Shown here in pieces: positions 31,746 through 43,559 of a stretch of DNA of 64,000 bases (position 1 is the first letter of the stretch; the number at the start of each line of letters is the position of its first letter). This DNA comes from Neoceratodus forsteri. Its lineage: Eukaryota; Chordata; Ceratodontiformes; Ceratodontidae. The position numbers were made by a program, and so were the translations under genes. The notes beneath the pieces were generated by a model, which made no database searches, had not been told where the DNA came from, and saw only the letters and a list, made by a program, of their open reading frames with translations. Location: assembly GCA_016271365.2 (NCBI GenBank), contig CM057454.1:459387501-459451500 (forward strand), written 5' to 3'.

Positions 31746-34689
31746 TGGATGTCGGTGTCAGCTCGTCTGCGAGTCTGTTTTCGTCTATACAACAGCAGCT
31801 TTTAGCATTTAATATTTTAAGTAGTAGTTTCTTATTTACTGAACAAGAAAAGAAGATTATGAAGAAGAAAAAGAAATTCCGGTCCTGCCATCAGCGGAGT
31901 CGTCCTTACACGGTAGCGGTGATGGTGGAGGACTTAGTTTGAAGTTTTATGGCAGAGGGGCTGTGTCCAATCCACTGCCCTTAATTAACAGGCGTCCAAC
32001 TGCAGACAGTCCTGTGCTGGGGAGAACAGTCCACGATCCACAAATCTAAAGGTTCCAGGGATCCGGCTCTGCTTAACCTCGAGCTCTTCTTCCTTGTTGG
32101 GAGAAGAATTGGTGCCGCTTCGAGGTTGCCCGTTGAGTACATCTACGAGGATTGTTCATCGGGAGGCGGATGGGCCTGAACCGACTTTGGTGGGTTCCCC
32201 TTGGCCCCGCTCTCAGCGGCTGCATTCTCGACTCGAACTCCATCTCTGTCCTCGTTGGAGATCTGGTGGGCAGTTTCACCTCTGGGCTGCTCCTGTGGAG
32301 CAGGGGATTTGACTTTCCAGTTTTCCTGGCTCTGTTCCTGATTTTGGGGCTTCTGAGCCGTTGGACGAGCCAGGTCAATTGAGATCACGATTGGGCGAGT
32401 GCCGTCTTGGTGCCTTTGCCGCCGTGTTGACCTCGTGCCTCACCGCCTCCTTTTCCATGAAGGCCAGCACGGCACCAATTTTTCCTTCTCAGGATTTACA
32501 TTGGCATTTTCCTTCGGCACCATCACTGTGCGCCGCCATGGGTGCTGTTGGTGCCATTAGATATCAGTGCCGCCAGTGGTACTGTGGCTGTCTAGATGGC
32601 ACTGAGCACCGGTGGGTGGTGCTGTGCACCAGCGGGTGATGCCATGGGCACCCATGGGTGGCACCAGGGGCACCCATGGGTCGCGGTGGCACCACAGGTG
32701 CCACTGGTGCCCCGGGTGCCATTCTTGCCATGGTACTGTGGCTGTAGGTGCCCCGGGTGCCATTGCTTATTAGGTGCCCAGTGGGTGCCTGTGGGTACTG
32801 CCACGGGTGCCCCCCGGTATCGCCCAGGCTGGCATAGGCACTGCTGTTAGTGCCCTCCTGTGCCACGAGTGATGCTGGTGTCGCAGGGGTGCTAGTGGGT
32901 GCTGTCTGGCAGAATTAGTGACACATTTTTCCTTTTCTGACTTCTTCTCACCGAACTTGTGAGGATGTTTTCATAGAATGAAGTCCTGTTCTGCGGATTA
33001 TTTTTCTGCACATCTTAGTGAGTGGTGGTCCATATGGGATCTTTGTGTCATCCAGCGGTTTTCTGCTGATGGAACTCTGCTGTACTTTTCTGCCTGCGAA
33101 TCTCTTATTCCGCTCAGCACTTTCTCGCTCCCAACAGGGTGCCAGCTCCTCGACATCCTTCCTGATGGCGGAGTCTCTAGTGGCTCTGACCTAGACCCTC
33201 CCTTAGAGGTCCTTCTGGGGTAAGTGCATCTAGATGGGTCTTTCCCTTCCTTCTGGTCAATAATACAGTGGACAACTCATTTTGTATACTGAAGGGCACA
33301 TCTCTCTATCATCAGAGTCCGTGATGGAAGATCTTTCAGTAGTTCTTCAGTAATGGGGTCCACTATAGTATTTCAGACTGTGTCCATGGACCATCGCTTC
33401 TGCATCTAGACTTTTCAGTTGTCAAGACAATTACACTCTGTGGAACATTCTGATTTAATGGTTGGGAGCCGCTGAGGGGCTCTTCTGCCTTGTGGTAAGG
33501 GTATATGTTCCCCTCATTGATATTGCCCTCGGTGGCTTTTTTGGCACAGGTGGTTAACGCTCTCCAGCTGTGATTATTAGTCCGGTCATGATTTCAGTAT
33601 GGGCGCTCAGGCTCCTTCTGCACTTCAGATGGAGATCATCTTCATCATTTGTATCAAGACAAGCCTTGAGAAATAGCAGCCTGAAAGCCTTGTTAGGCTT
33701 GGACTATTAAAATTTTTTTTATCACAGCACAGGGCCTAGCGAAGTTACCCAATACCCCCTTTTGGATTTGGTCCAGGTTCCACCTCAGCCCGAGGTGCTC
33801 TTTCTCCAGGAATGCTGAAGAGTACCTGACTTCTTTTCTTCCCTAGCGGAGTCGATCCAGCAGTGGTATGGGTCATCTCTTTCTCCAAGAGATTTCTCTC
33901 ATTCAGAGGCATTTCCTAGTCCTAGGCGACTGCCCAGTCTGTTAATTACCCTATCTTTTGATCAGGCTTTCTTCTCTTGAGCAGAGCCTCGCAGCAACAG
34001 AAGCAACTCTCCTCCATGTCGAGACTCGGGTTCCTACTTTCTTGCTTGCTTTTACTTAACAGGCGATATACTCCGTCTTGACCGAAGGTCAAGTAGATCT
34101 TTTCTGAGGTAGCTTCTCAAATATTCACACCTTCAGTTCCAGCGTACTGGTTCAATGCCAGTCGCTCCAGAAGCTAATCTTCTCCAAGTGGCGGTGGAGT
34201 TGTGATGTTTCTTTTCAGCAAACAAGCTAGAATCCTTTCCTACTTCCTTCAGGGAGGCCAGGCGGTAGTGCCTCACGCATTGAGTCCCTGCGCTTCCACT
34301 CACTTTCAGCGAATGGGTTAGCCTAACTTAGTCCTGCGATGCCCTCTTCAACACACACCTGCCTCTATTTGCCTTAGAAATCCAGCCCCTGTTTTCTGTC
34401 GGAATGTTTTTCTGCAGTGGACATATCCTCCTGTACACCTTTCCTTTCTTCCCTGAGGTTCAGAGACTGCTACTATAGTTGTACATACAGGAGCAGGATG
34501 GTTTCATTTTGGAATAAGCACTGGGTAGGATATGGTTCTACTAGACCACCTCAAGAGGCTTCTAAGTCATGCTTGGCCTTCCATCAGGAGGTTTCCAGTG
34601 ACTAAGTGGAGACTATTCTCCTTGATGGCTTAACCCCACCTGGACCCCTTTGCTCACCAAGTAAGGGTTCAAGTGCTCCTGGACCTGTT
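31746..34689 (+). pseudogene. DIRS-D body, probable gag remnant
   Basis: No catalytic domain is visible. Open pieces are short, the longest being 92 codons at 32361. A Gly/Ala/Pro-coding GGTGCC-rich expansion lies at 32524-32890. The position directly after the left ITR suggests gag. The C4 insertion ends this part at 34689, and the host sequence resumes at 40585. I cannot name any Gag motif here. Confidence 0.4.
32524..32890. repeat. GGTGCC-rich minisatellite
   Basis: Degenerate units built on GGTGCC, GGGCACCC and CATGGGTG fill about 370 bp. Triplet phase is mostly kept, so both strands have open frames rich in Gly, Ala, Pro, His and Trp. It lies in the body of DIRS-D and looks like a local slippage expansion. 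Confidence 0.75.
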
Positions 34690-34930
34690 GATCTTACTTG
34701 AGGTGGGAGCTCTTGCAGCAGGCTATTACAATCAGGACTATGCCACAGGCACTAGGACCCTCCCGTGAAACTTCTGCCAGCAATACACAGTAGGGACCAC
34801 CCCGAGCGGCCCCGGCGTTGGTCAGGGGTACAAGAGAGCGGATCCAGCTCCATCTCAGTTCTTTCCGCCACATACCTGCGTGAAGCTGAAAGACACAGCT
34901 TCTGTCTGTGATTCCAGTGAAAAGAATCTC
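34690..34930. repeat. DIRS-C4 left inverted terminal repeat
   Basis: Starts GATCTTACTTGAGGTGGGAG. It is the inverse of 40340-40584 through GGCTATTACAATCAGGACTA and TGAAACTTCTGCCAGCAATA. The first 48 bp also pair with the ICR at 40150-40200. Confidence 0.9.
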
Positions 34931-35059
34931 TTCAATCAAGATTTTCCTACCCTTTTCGACGGTTTACGTTTCAAGTACCATCAGTCCACTGCCGTCGATT
35001 GCTTCCTTTTTTTCGCTGTCGGCGTTGTTTCCCTCACTCTTGCCGCTTCCTAGTACCGA

Positions 35060-37490
35060 AGTCAGCCGTTATCTTACCGGCTGGGTTCGATGTCTTCTCG
35101 GTGTTCGGCATCGCAGGAACCTTAAACAAGTGTGACTGGAGAACAGATCCCAGCTAAGGATGGCCATCGGTGGTGCGTTTCTGCCTGGGCCGGACCACGA
35201 CACCGCCAACTGCGCAGGATTGCCAGTCCTTTACCAGCGGACCAGCATCCACGCCTGAAGGCCCTTAAGGCCTACCTGCTGGAGCAGAAGATGGATCTGC
35301 ACTCCTTGGAAGGGAAGAGGAAGGAAGAAGCGCCACAGCAAGGACTGTAGTCAGTCCTGTCACCGGTCTCGGTCTAGCGCTGCGCGATGCGGCCTTCTCC
35401 CAAAAGGCCCGTCCCTCGGGTTCTGGAGATCCTCCGAGACTCCCCAGGCTAAGGCGGCTCGTCGGGGAGAGCTGGCCAAGCCCGAAGGTGACTCCACTGA
35501 GGGTCATCACTAAGTCACTTAGAGGTGCCTGCTGACCCCACCTGCTAAGGCATCGGCGCCGCCTGCTAAGGCGTGCCTCCGGAGACCAAGGACTCTCCGG
35601 GCCCCTGGTGTCACTCCGTCGTTGGTCCCTACACCGGCGCCGTCGAAGAAGGCGAGGGCGGCGGGAATTGATCGGGAATTCACCGACATCCCGTCGCCCA
35701 AGTCTTCCTCCGCCGGGCCCTCAGGAGAGCTCTCCTTTGCGCCCGACATTCGGAGACTTCCTTCCCGAAGCAGCGGCTGAAATTTTCACCAAGGATGAGT
35801 TCAAGGATCTTTTCTCCTTTTGGTGGGGGCAGGTCCACAAGCGGTCCTCCTGTCGCGGCCAGACACGGTACCAGACCCTCTGCGGAGAACCACAGCGGGG
35901 TGGAGTCTTCCGCGGAAGTCACAGGAGTCGCCAGCCTTCACCCCAGGGCTCGTTCCCGCTCCAGGTCGAGGACCACCGGCGTATCTCCAGGGACTCTGGT
36001 GACCGACATCGGTCTAGATCATGCTCAGGAGCCTTCTCGCTCCAAGCGAATTGCTCAGCGTCGGTCCTCTGACGATGTGCGGTCTTTACTCCGTCGCCGG
36101 TCCTGGGGCAGGTCGGTCTTCGGACTTCAGCCAGTGAAGGCATGGTTGTGGGACGAGGTCAGACTATTCCAAGTTGGATGTCGATCCTCCTCTCATCGTC
36201 GACCTCTTCGTCCTCTCTCAGCCTCGAGCACTCCCGGGAGAGAAGGACCAGCCTCGCTCACCTCTGGCGATCCTACTTTTATGGACATCATGAGGCATAT
36301 CCAGGCCTCCAACGGTGGGACATGGAGGACCTGGATCTGGAATGCTGGAGGTTGGCTAAGTACCTGAGGCAAAGGGCCAAAGTCTCTGGTTATCCCTCCT
36401 TTGGTGGATACATTCCAGGACCTTACTAGAACCACCTGGATGCATCCGGCCTTGATCCGGCAGTTCCTAAGAAGTCGGACAGGCTGTATAAGGCCCGAGG
36501 CAGAACCCTTTCTAGTGGAACACCCACAGGCCGACTCTTCAGTGATCACGGCTGCCCAGACAAGTCTCAGCAGCAGCAAGCACCTCAGCTCCCAGCCTGC
36601 CGCCCAGAGTCCCGCTACCTGGACCAGGTGGGCAAGAAGGTATATGCAGCCTCCACCTGTTCCATCCGCTCCCTCAATTTCCTGACTCTTGTATGGTACA
36701 GTACCAGAATACGCTGTGGGAAGGGGACTGGAGCTGGCACAGGCTATGCCAGACTCTGACAAAAGACAGAGCTCTGGCCCTCCTCCAGTCGGGCTCAGGC
36801 GTAGGCTCCCATGTACTGAGGGCCTCGTGTGACACTGCGAACCGCGGCAGCCAGGGCAGCCGCCTCTGGGGTGTGCCTCCGGTGCCATGCCTGATTGAGT
36901 CTCGGGCTCACCAGGATCTGCAGGTCGGTATCAGGGATCTGCCCTTCCAGGGTATCATGCTGTTTGGGCAGGAGGCGGAGGCTTTGTTCTCCCGCCTCCA
37001 AGAGTCTGGCAAAGTCGATCTGGTCGGTCCGCCAGATGTACCATGGCGACCAGCGGCAGTCAGCACCGTGAGACAACCTTTTCTTAAGTCCTCAGGCAGT
37101 CAAGGTTCAGCCTGTGGCAACCAACAGGGCAGAGAGGAAGCTTCCCAAGAGATCCGGGAACCAGCATTCTGGTGGACCTCCGCGTGGGCCCAAGTCCTCC
37201 AGGCCTCTCTTCCCACTCCCGGCTCTGCAATGACTCCCTTCGCCAGAAGACCCAGGGGAGCCAGTTGGGGCTGCTTCTCCCTTCATTTGAAGGGTGGAAG
37301 TCTATTACCGCCAGACCAGTGGGTCTTGGATATTATCACGGAGAGGACACCTGCTAGAGTTCACAGGTTTCCTACGATACTCCACCAAGCTCTTCCGTTA
37401 TCCTCCTTCTTACATCCCACTAATAGGAGAGATACAGATGCTCCTGCAGAAGAGCAATAGAGAGGGTCCCTTGCAGCAGCAGGGTCAGGG
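35060..37490 (+). pseudogene. DIRS-C4 gag
   Basis: Near 35185 a frame encodes FCLGRTTTPP, and with one frame change it reads a CLG..HDTANC-type cluster, matching the YCLG..HD...C..C motif of B2 and B5. A Ser/Arg-rich part follows (35860-36100), then frames with FMDIMRHIQASNGG near 36280. The C-terminal block near 36960 is LFGQEAEALFSRLQESGK. Gag would coat the RNA. It has several frameshifts. Confidence 0.6.
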
Positions 37491-37499
37491 TTCTATTCC

Positions 37500-38960
37500 A
37501 CTTCTTTCTGGTCCCAAAAGACTGGGACCTTCGTCCCATTCTGGATCTCAGCCCTCTAAACCTCTTTATCAGTACAAAAGTTCAGGATGGTGACTCTTCA
37601 GGACTCCTTCCTTGCTGCACCAAGGGGACTGGCTATGTTCTCTCGACATGCAGGATGCATATATGCATATCGGGGTCTATCCTCCCACAGGAAGTTTCTG
37701 AGGTTCCACTTCCAAGGGAGCATTTTCAATTCAGTGCTTCCGTTCGGCCTCTCTTATGTTCCTTGGTCTTCACCAAATGCCTAGCAGTGGTGTCTGCATG
37801 CTCTATAGTGGATGGGACACTATATGTTCCCCTACCTCGACGATTGGCTACTTATGGCCCGTCAAGAGTAGGCCTCTTACGAGACTCAAGACACTTATAC
37901 TCTGTTCCGAGGCTGGGGATCTCCCTGAACTTACAAAATCATCCCGGAGCCCAGCCAAAGCTCGCCTTCCTTAGGAGCGATCTGGATTCCGTCCAGGGCA
38001 TGGCTTTCCTCCACAGGACAGGGAGTTAAAAGCTTGCGAGAGGTGGCAGAATGGATCTCCATAACTTCTCGAGTTCCGACTCGGAACTTCCTCAGTTACT
38101 GGGGCACATGGTGTGACGGCCATTCCTGTCACTCCCTTGGCTCGCCTCCACATGAGAGTCCCGCAGTGGATGCTCTGGATGCAGTGGGACCAAAGCTACG
38201 ATGATCTAGACTCCCTGGTCAAGATCTCTGAGCCAGTCAGGAGAACTCTGCTTTGGTGGATGGACCCCAACAATCTGGAGAAAGGGGTCAGCTTTCGTCT
38301 GGAGCCACCAGGTCAGACTCTGACAACAGATGCATCGGACCTGGGGTGGAGTCGCACCTGGGTGCACATCGAGCATGGGGGTTTGGTCACCTGAGGAGCA
38401 GTCCCTCCACGTCAATGTACTGGAAATGCAAGCGGTCCCCTCGCCCTCCAGGCTTTTCAAGAGGATCCGGTGCCAGGCTCTCTTCTAGTTCAGACAGACA
38501 ACATGGCGGTCATCTTTTACATCAACAAACAAGGAGGCACTCATTCGTATCCTCTTTGCAGGAGGCGACGAGGTCTGGTACTGAGGCGCTGGGCGGGGCA
38601 TCCTGCTGTCCGCGATGCACGTTCAGGTGTCCTAAGCGATCTGGCTGACAGCCTCAGCAGGTTGCATGCCAGAGCGCACCAGTGGGAGCTACTACAATCC
38701 GTAGCAGACCAGCTCTTCGACAGGTGGAGTCTTCGGAGCTGGACCTCTTTGCGTCACCATGCAATGCCAAACTGCCAATGTTCTGCTTGCGAGACGCGCC
38801 TGGAGTTTTGGCCAGGCGCCGTTATCCCTTTGCTGGGCAGGGAGGTTTCTCTATGCCTTTCTGCCCTCCTCTCATTCAGAGTACTGCTCAAGTTACAGGC
38901 AGAAGGGGCCGGATGATCCTAGTGGCCCCAAATGGCCTCGGCAGATTTGGTTCCCACTAC
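37500..38960 (+). pseudogene. DIRS-C4 reverse transcriptase, RNase H and MT-like region
   Basis: RT has DLRPILDLSPLNLFI near 37530 and an intact YLDD at 37833-37844, followed by WLLMAR. RNase H has TLTTDASDLGWSRTW near 38320, VQTDNMAVIFYINKQGGTHS near 38490 and ADSLSRLHARAHQWEL near 38645. The MT-like region reads ELDLFASPCNAKLPMFCLRD near 38740 and later MILVAPNG. The order RT, RNase H, MT-like, YR is the DIRS1 order. Single-base frameshifts separate the pieces. The codon content is coherent, so the copy is moderately young. Confidence 0.9.
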
Positions 38961-39049
38961 TGCAGCGGTTATCCACGGAACCTCCAGTTCTGCTGCCCAT
39001 ATGCTCGCAGTTACTGTCCCAGGACCAAGGGTTGCTGGTCCATCCGGAT

Positions 39050-40060
39050 CTTGATCCTTACACCTACATGCTTGGCTCCTTCAGACATAGCTCAACATGA
39101 TACTGGGGTTTCCCCGGAAGTGGCGGAGGTCTTAATGTCAGCAGAAAGCCCTCTACTCGCTCCACCTACGCTATGAAGTGGAGCGTTTCTGTCTTTGGCA
39201 TTACTGCAGCGTTTGTATCCGTCAACTGCCCTGTAATTTAGCTTTACAGTATCTCCTCTCCTTGCACGATAAGGGTCTGAGTTACTCTTCTATCAAGGTG
39301 CACATGTGGGCAATCTCCGCCTATCATGCTCTCGTGGGAGAAAGCATTAGCACAGTGGATGTGGCCTGCACCTTTCTTGGGGAATTCTACATATGAGACC
39401 TCCATTCGGGACCTTGTCCCACCGGGACCTCCTTTTGTGTTGGAGAAACTCACCCTCCCTTCTTTTGAGCCAGCAGCGGATTGTGAGCTGCGTTACCTTT
39501 CTTGGAAGGTTTGCTTTTTGGTTGCTGTTGCTTCAGCTCGAAGGGTTTCTGAGCTTCAGGCTCTGATGTGTAAGAGCCCTATTTGGTTTTCCACAGGAAA
39601 GGGTTTCCCTCAGAACAAATCCTAAGTTTCTTCTGAAAGTGGTCTCAAATTGACCCTCAACCTGTCGGTTGATCTTCCTGTTTATTTTCCTTCCCTTCCA
39701 ATAGAGGGCTCTCCTCCACACATTGGATGTCCACAGGACTCTGAGTATTACCTCAAAGGACGGTTCAGCACCATAAATCAGAGCAGTTATTTGTGGCCTT
39801 TGCACCACATTGTAGGTCAGCGGTGTCCAAGCAAACTATCTCTAAATCGATAGTTCGTTGTGTCTCGCTTTGCTACGAGCATCACAATAAACCCCTGCCA
39901 TTCTCGTTAGGGTCACTCCACCAGAGGAGTGTCAGCTTCTTTCGCCACCTGTGGAATGTCGCCTACAGGACATTTGTGCGGCTGCAACCTGGAACTCGGT
40001 GCATACCTTTATCAAGCATTACAGCTTGGATATCATCTCAGGCAGCGAGCTGGCTTGACT
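39050..40060 (+). pseudogene. DIRS-C4 tyrosine recombinase
   Basis: The core-binding part includes LPCNLALQYLLSLHDKGLSY near 39230. The catalytic part has FLVAVASARRVSELQAL (box I Arg at 39539-39544), HSTR with His at 39914-39916 and Arg at 39923-39925, and ICAAATWNSVHTFIKHYSLD with Tyr at 40020-40022. Box I and HxxR share a frame, and the Tyr lies one base off, so a frameshift falls between 39925 and 40020. All catalytic residues are still encoded. The enzyme would integrate the circular DNA. Confidence 0.9.
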
Positions 40061-40149
40061 AGCCGTTTTACAAGGGCTTTTGTCCTAAGGCCTCTGAGTC
40101 AGCATATTCCACCTCCCGGGTCATCTACCTCCTTGTTGTGGGACTGCTT

Positions 40150-40265
40150 GGGACTCGGTCCTGATTGTAATAGCCTGCTGCAAGAGCTCCCACTTGAGTA
40201 AGATAGTACTGTTACGTAAGAACTTACCGTAACAGTAGATCTTCGAGGAGCTCTTGCAGCAAACT
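40150..40265. repeat. DIRS-C4 internal complementary region
   Basis: The left half TCCTGATTGTAATAGCCTGC to GAGTAAGAT is the complement of the left extremity at 34690-34737. The right half, GTTACGTAAG, AA, CTTACCGTAAC (40211-40233) then AGTAGATCTTCGAGGAGCTC, is the complement of the right extremity at 40522-40584. The two meet at 40202-40212. This is the clearest ICR in the window. Confidence 0.93.
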
Positions 40266-40339
40266 CTCCACCGTCTTCCCCTCGAGGTGTGCAGATCCAT
40301 TTTCATGTTTTCTTCTCCAACTCTCTTCATGGTAGGCTT

Positions 40340-40584
40340 TGTCTCCTTCTCTTGTCAGGCCTTCTGCTGGGTCTTGGCGGGAGAACTGAGGTGGAGCTGG
40401 GTCCGCCCCTCTTGTACTCTGACCAGCGTTGGGCGGGGCTGGCGCGGGCGGTCCCTGCTGTGTATTGCTGGCAGAAGTTTCACGGAGGGTCCTAGTGCCT
40501 GCAGCATAGTCCTGATTGTAATAGCCTGCTGCAAGAGCTCCTCTCGAAGATCTACTGCTATGGTAAGTTCTTACGTAACTGTAC
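40340..40584. repeat. DIRS-C4 right inverted terminal repeat
   Basis: The inverse of 34690-34930. It ends with GCTATGGTAAG, TT, CTTACGTAAC at 40557-40579 and then TGTAC. GGTAAGT is a splice-donor-like core. Confidence 0.9.
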
Positions 40585-41010
40585 TTTCACAGGTCAGCCA
40601 TACTTGATAGTGAGGGTTTCCATCTACACTTTCCGGTCTATCCTGAGCCAGTAGACTACCTCTGCCTCTGCCTCTTTCAGTTCCTGAGGTCCCTTTACGT
40701 TACATTAGCACATGTCTTTGACAGTATTACTTTTGGTCCTAGACCAAATTGTGAGAACCCGAGTTCTTGCCACTCTCCTAGAGTAGTTAGCGACTTCCTG
40801 GGGACTTTCATTTTGTGCCCATTGCAGTCGTCCTGTAAAGTGGTGAATTACAACTCAAGCGCTTATCTTGTAAGCACTATGTTCTAGATGCTCTTTACAA
40901 GACAGCTCTTTTTATTAGCAGGACAGTCCTTGGCTGTCCTTTCTGAAATGAACCCTATCTCCTACCACCCTACTCAGGGTTGTTGGTTTTTAACTGGTAC
41001 TCTCCCACTG
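40585..41010 (+). other. DIRS-D body resumed after C4
   Basis: About 425 bp between the C4 right end and the D ICR. In complete copies the recombinase end would lie here, but I find no HxxR or HYxLD trace. It is probably what remains after internal deletion. Confidence 0.4.
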
Positions 41011-41107
41011 AGTGTGAATGAGTGATGGAGACTTAGTCCAGGAAGATATGGAAATTATGTACTTACCATAATTATTGATCTTCTTGGACAGTCCATCACT
41101 CATTCAT
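41011..41107. repeat. DIRS-D internal complementary region
   Basis: The left half AGTGTGAATGAGTGATGGAG, then ACTTAGTCCAGGAAGATAT, pairs with the D left end at 31561. The right half TTGATCTTCTTGGACAGTCC pairs with the D right end at 41440-41493. The centre 41053-41073 is a perfect palindrome: AATTATG, 7-bp core TACTTAC, CATAATT. Confidence 0.9.
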
Positions 41108-41199
41108 CTCCCACCATCCCCTGAGTTCACTCATTTTCTTTCCTGGTCTTCATGGTCCTATAGTTCAGACTGTGAAGACATTGTTCTTTGACCTTTCTT

Positions 41200-41493
41200 G
41201 CAAGGCCATCTGAGGCCCTCTTGGGCCCAGAAACTCAAGATGAGTTATTCCCATTATTTACGCTGCACCTCCTTGGTGAAAAAGGTAGAGGCGGTTGGAG
41301 GTCAACGCCGAGCTAACCTACACAGGCGCGAGCGTCAGTCTCGCCGGTGCCGCGCATGCTTGGTCCTGTCTCGCGCTCGACCCTTCTGAAAATTTTAGGC
41401 TCCGCTTGGTCATAGCGCCCGGCGCTATCCCACTAGTGTGAATGAGTGATGGAGACCGTCAAGAAGATCAATAATTACAGTAAGTACGTAATT
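41200..41493. repeat. DIRS-D right inverted terminal repeat
   Basis: The inverse of 31561-31745. It ends AATTAC, AGTAAGTAC, GTAATT at 41473-41493, with perfect 6-bp arms. The stretch TAGCGCCCGGCGCTA near 41414 is itself palindromic. CR1 sequence resumes right after. Confidence 0.85.
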
Positions 41494-41613
41494 TCCATTC
41501 TCTACCTTATGAATGTGCCATAGGCCTTTACTCTGTCAGTGGCCTATCTAATCATACTCATCTGTATTGCTTCCTTATGCCTATCCCATGCCTGTTGAAG
41601 CCCTGCACTGTGT

Positions 41614-43355
41614 TCATATCCACCACCCTTTCTGTGAAAAGAACTTTCTCACATTACCCTTTAATCGACCTCCCTCTAATCTCATGCTGTGTCCTCTTGT
41701 TCTGCTATTTTTCTTATATTGAAACATGTTGGATTCTTTCACCTGGTTAATGTCCTTAAGATATCTGAATGTTTCAATCATATCATTCTCTCTCCTCCTT
41801 TGCTCTAGGGTATACATATTGAGCTCTGTTAATCTGTCCTCATATGTTTTCTGATGCAGTCCCTGCACCATTTTGGTTACCCTTCTCCGGGCTGCCCCAT
41901 TTTGTTAATGTCCTTGTGCAGGTGTGACCTCCAGTACTGCACACAGTACTCCAGATGGGGACCTAACCAGTGTTTTGTAAAAGAGTTATTACCTCCGTTA
42001 TGACTTGTGATACTCCTACTAATACACCCCACCATCCCACTAGCCTTACCTACTGCTTTGGTGGTCTGCTGGATGATTTCAGGTCATCTGTGATGGCGAT
42101 ACCCAAGTCTCTTTCTTCCCTTGTGATTGCCAGCAACTCCCTCCCAACCTATAGGTGGCTTCGGGTTCTCTCCCCTATGTGTATGATTTTGCACTTCTTT
42201 GCGTTAAACCCCAGTTGCCACTCTTCTGACCATTTTGCCAGTTTATCGAGATCTTTCCTCATTCTACCCACCCTATCTGAATCATCTACTGTGTTGCAGA
42301 TATTGGTGTTATCTGCAAACAGACAAACCTTACCCTCCAGTCCATCTGCAATGTCACTGATGAAGATATTGAAGAGGACTGGTACCAGGACTGATCCTGA
42401 GGTACCCCACTTGTGACTTGCATCTGTTCTGACTCTATACCATTTACCACCACTCTGTGTTCTGCCTGCCAACTAGTTTGCCACCCAGTTGACCAACTTC
42501 TGACCCACTCCGAGCCTACCCAGCTTATTAATCAGTCTTCTATGTGGAACAGTATTGAAAGCTTTGCTGAAGTCAAGGTAGGCGACATCAGCTGCACCCC
42601 TTGGTCCACCACTCTGGTTACCCAGTCAAAGAAATCTATGAGATTAGTTTGACAGGACCTTCCTGTTGTAAACCCATGCTGTCTTGGATCCTGTGCTCCT
42701 ATGGATTCCAGGTGTTGCACTATCTTTTCCTTAAGGAGTGCCTCCATAATCTTGCCCACTACTGAGGTAAGACTGACTGGTCTGTAGTTCCCTGCCTCCT
42801 CCCTGCTACCACTCTTGTGGAGCAGAATCACATGAGTCCTTCTCCAGTCTTCTGGGACCTCTGCTGTGCTCAGAGACTCACTAAACAGTACTAATAATGG
42901 CTCTGCTAGTTCCACCCCTTTAGTACCCTGGGATGTATGCCATCTGGTCCCATTGCCTTGTCTGCCCTGAGCTTAGTGAGCTCTTGTAGGACCCTTTCTT
43001 TTGTGAAGGGACTAGTGCTCACCTCCCTCCCCACTGTGTCCATGGTGCTGAGCTGTGGGCCTGCCCTACCTTCTCTTCAGTAAATACTGAGCAGAAGTAT
43101 CTATTTAGGATAGATGCTTTTACATGGTCCTCCTCCCAACCCCCATTTTCTTTGATCTTAGCAACCCCCTCTGGACTTTCTCCTTTCACTAATGTATCTA
43201 TAGAAAGTCTTGTCCCCTTCAATTACTGTTTGTGCTAGTGTTTCCTCGGTTTGGGCCTTTGCCTGCCTTACTGCCTTCCCTGCATCCCTTAGGGAAGTTT
43301 GGTATGCCTCTCTATCGTCATCCCACTGCGTTCCCTTATATTTCCTGAAGGCCAA
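41614..43355 (-). pseudogene. CR1 copy 2 reverse transcriptase and ORF2 C-terminus
   Basis: Read on the minus strand, from 5 prime to 3 prime: an endonuclease-RT linker at 43019-43355, then PLLVLFSESLSTAEVPEDWR, NYRPVSLTSVVGKIME and HGFTTGRSCQTNLIDFFDWV (motifs 0-2) at 42532-42915. Next come SGSVLVPVLFNIFISDIADG and a polymerase box FADN (FADD expected) at 42149-42472. The C-terminal LKDINQVKES stretch ends near 41614. It would copy the LINE RNA at a nicked target. At least four frameshifts, and Asp to Asn in the catalytic box, make it inactive. Confidence 0.88.
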
Positions 43356-43559
43356 CCTTTTGGCTCTGACCTTTTCTGAGAACCAAAGTGGTTTCCTCCT
43401 TCTTTTGCTCTTGCTTTTCTCCCTAACACAATTGGATGTTACTTCAAGTGTTGCATCCTTGATGCTTGTCCATCTCGCCTGTACCCCTAACCTGTATTTC
43501 TTCTTGCCATGGCTAGCTTAACTTTGTTGGCCATCTTATTGAAGTTAGCTCCTCTGAAG

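Larger units (their letters stand above)
34690..40584 (+). mobile_element. DIRS retrotransposon copy C4, full length, inside DIRS-D
   Basis: Left ITR 34690-34930, gag about 35060-37490, RT-RH-MT 37500-38960, YR 39050-40060, ICR 40150-40265, right ITR 40340-40584. Total 5,895 bp. Left and right ITRs are inverse copies (GAGCTCTTGCAGCAGGC and TAATAGCCTGCTGCAAGAGC). The ICR holds both ends head to head. It is the least decayed DIRS here: YLDD and the recombinase boxes are all encoded, but frameshifts remain in each gene. It sits inside DIRS-D, away from the D ICR. Confidence 0.93.
31561..41493 (+). mobile_element. DIRS-D element without visible polymerase, host of C4
   Basis: Left ITR 31561-31745, ICR 41011-41107, right ITR about 41200-41493. 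Left and right ITRs match in inverse, for example CTAAAATTTTCAGAAGGGTC near 31640 and its complement near 41380. After removing C4 (34690-40584) only 4.0 kb remain, against 5.7-6.1 kb for full copies, and no RT, RNase H or YR motif is visible. It is either an internally deleted copy or a non-autonomous type that uses enzymes of other DIRS copies. Confidence 0.78.

Noticed and set aside
32564..32866. Gly/Ala/His-rich frames on both strands as structural protein genes
   Set aside because: They are translations of a GGTGCC minisatellite that leaves several frames open on both strands.
12686..40584. Ngaro or PAT elements instead of DIRS
   Set aside because: Those have split direct repeats. Here the ends are inverted and an ICR complementary to both ends is visible, which is the DIRS1 layout.
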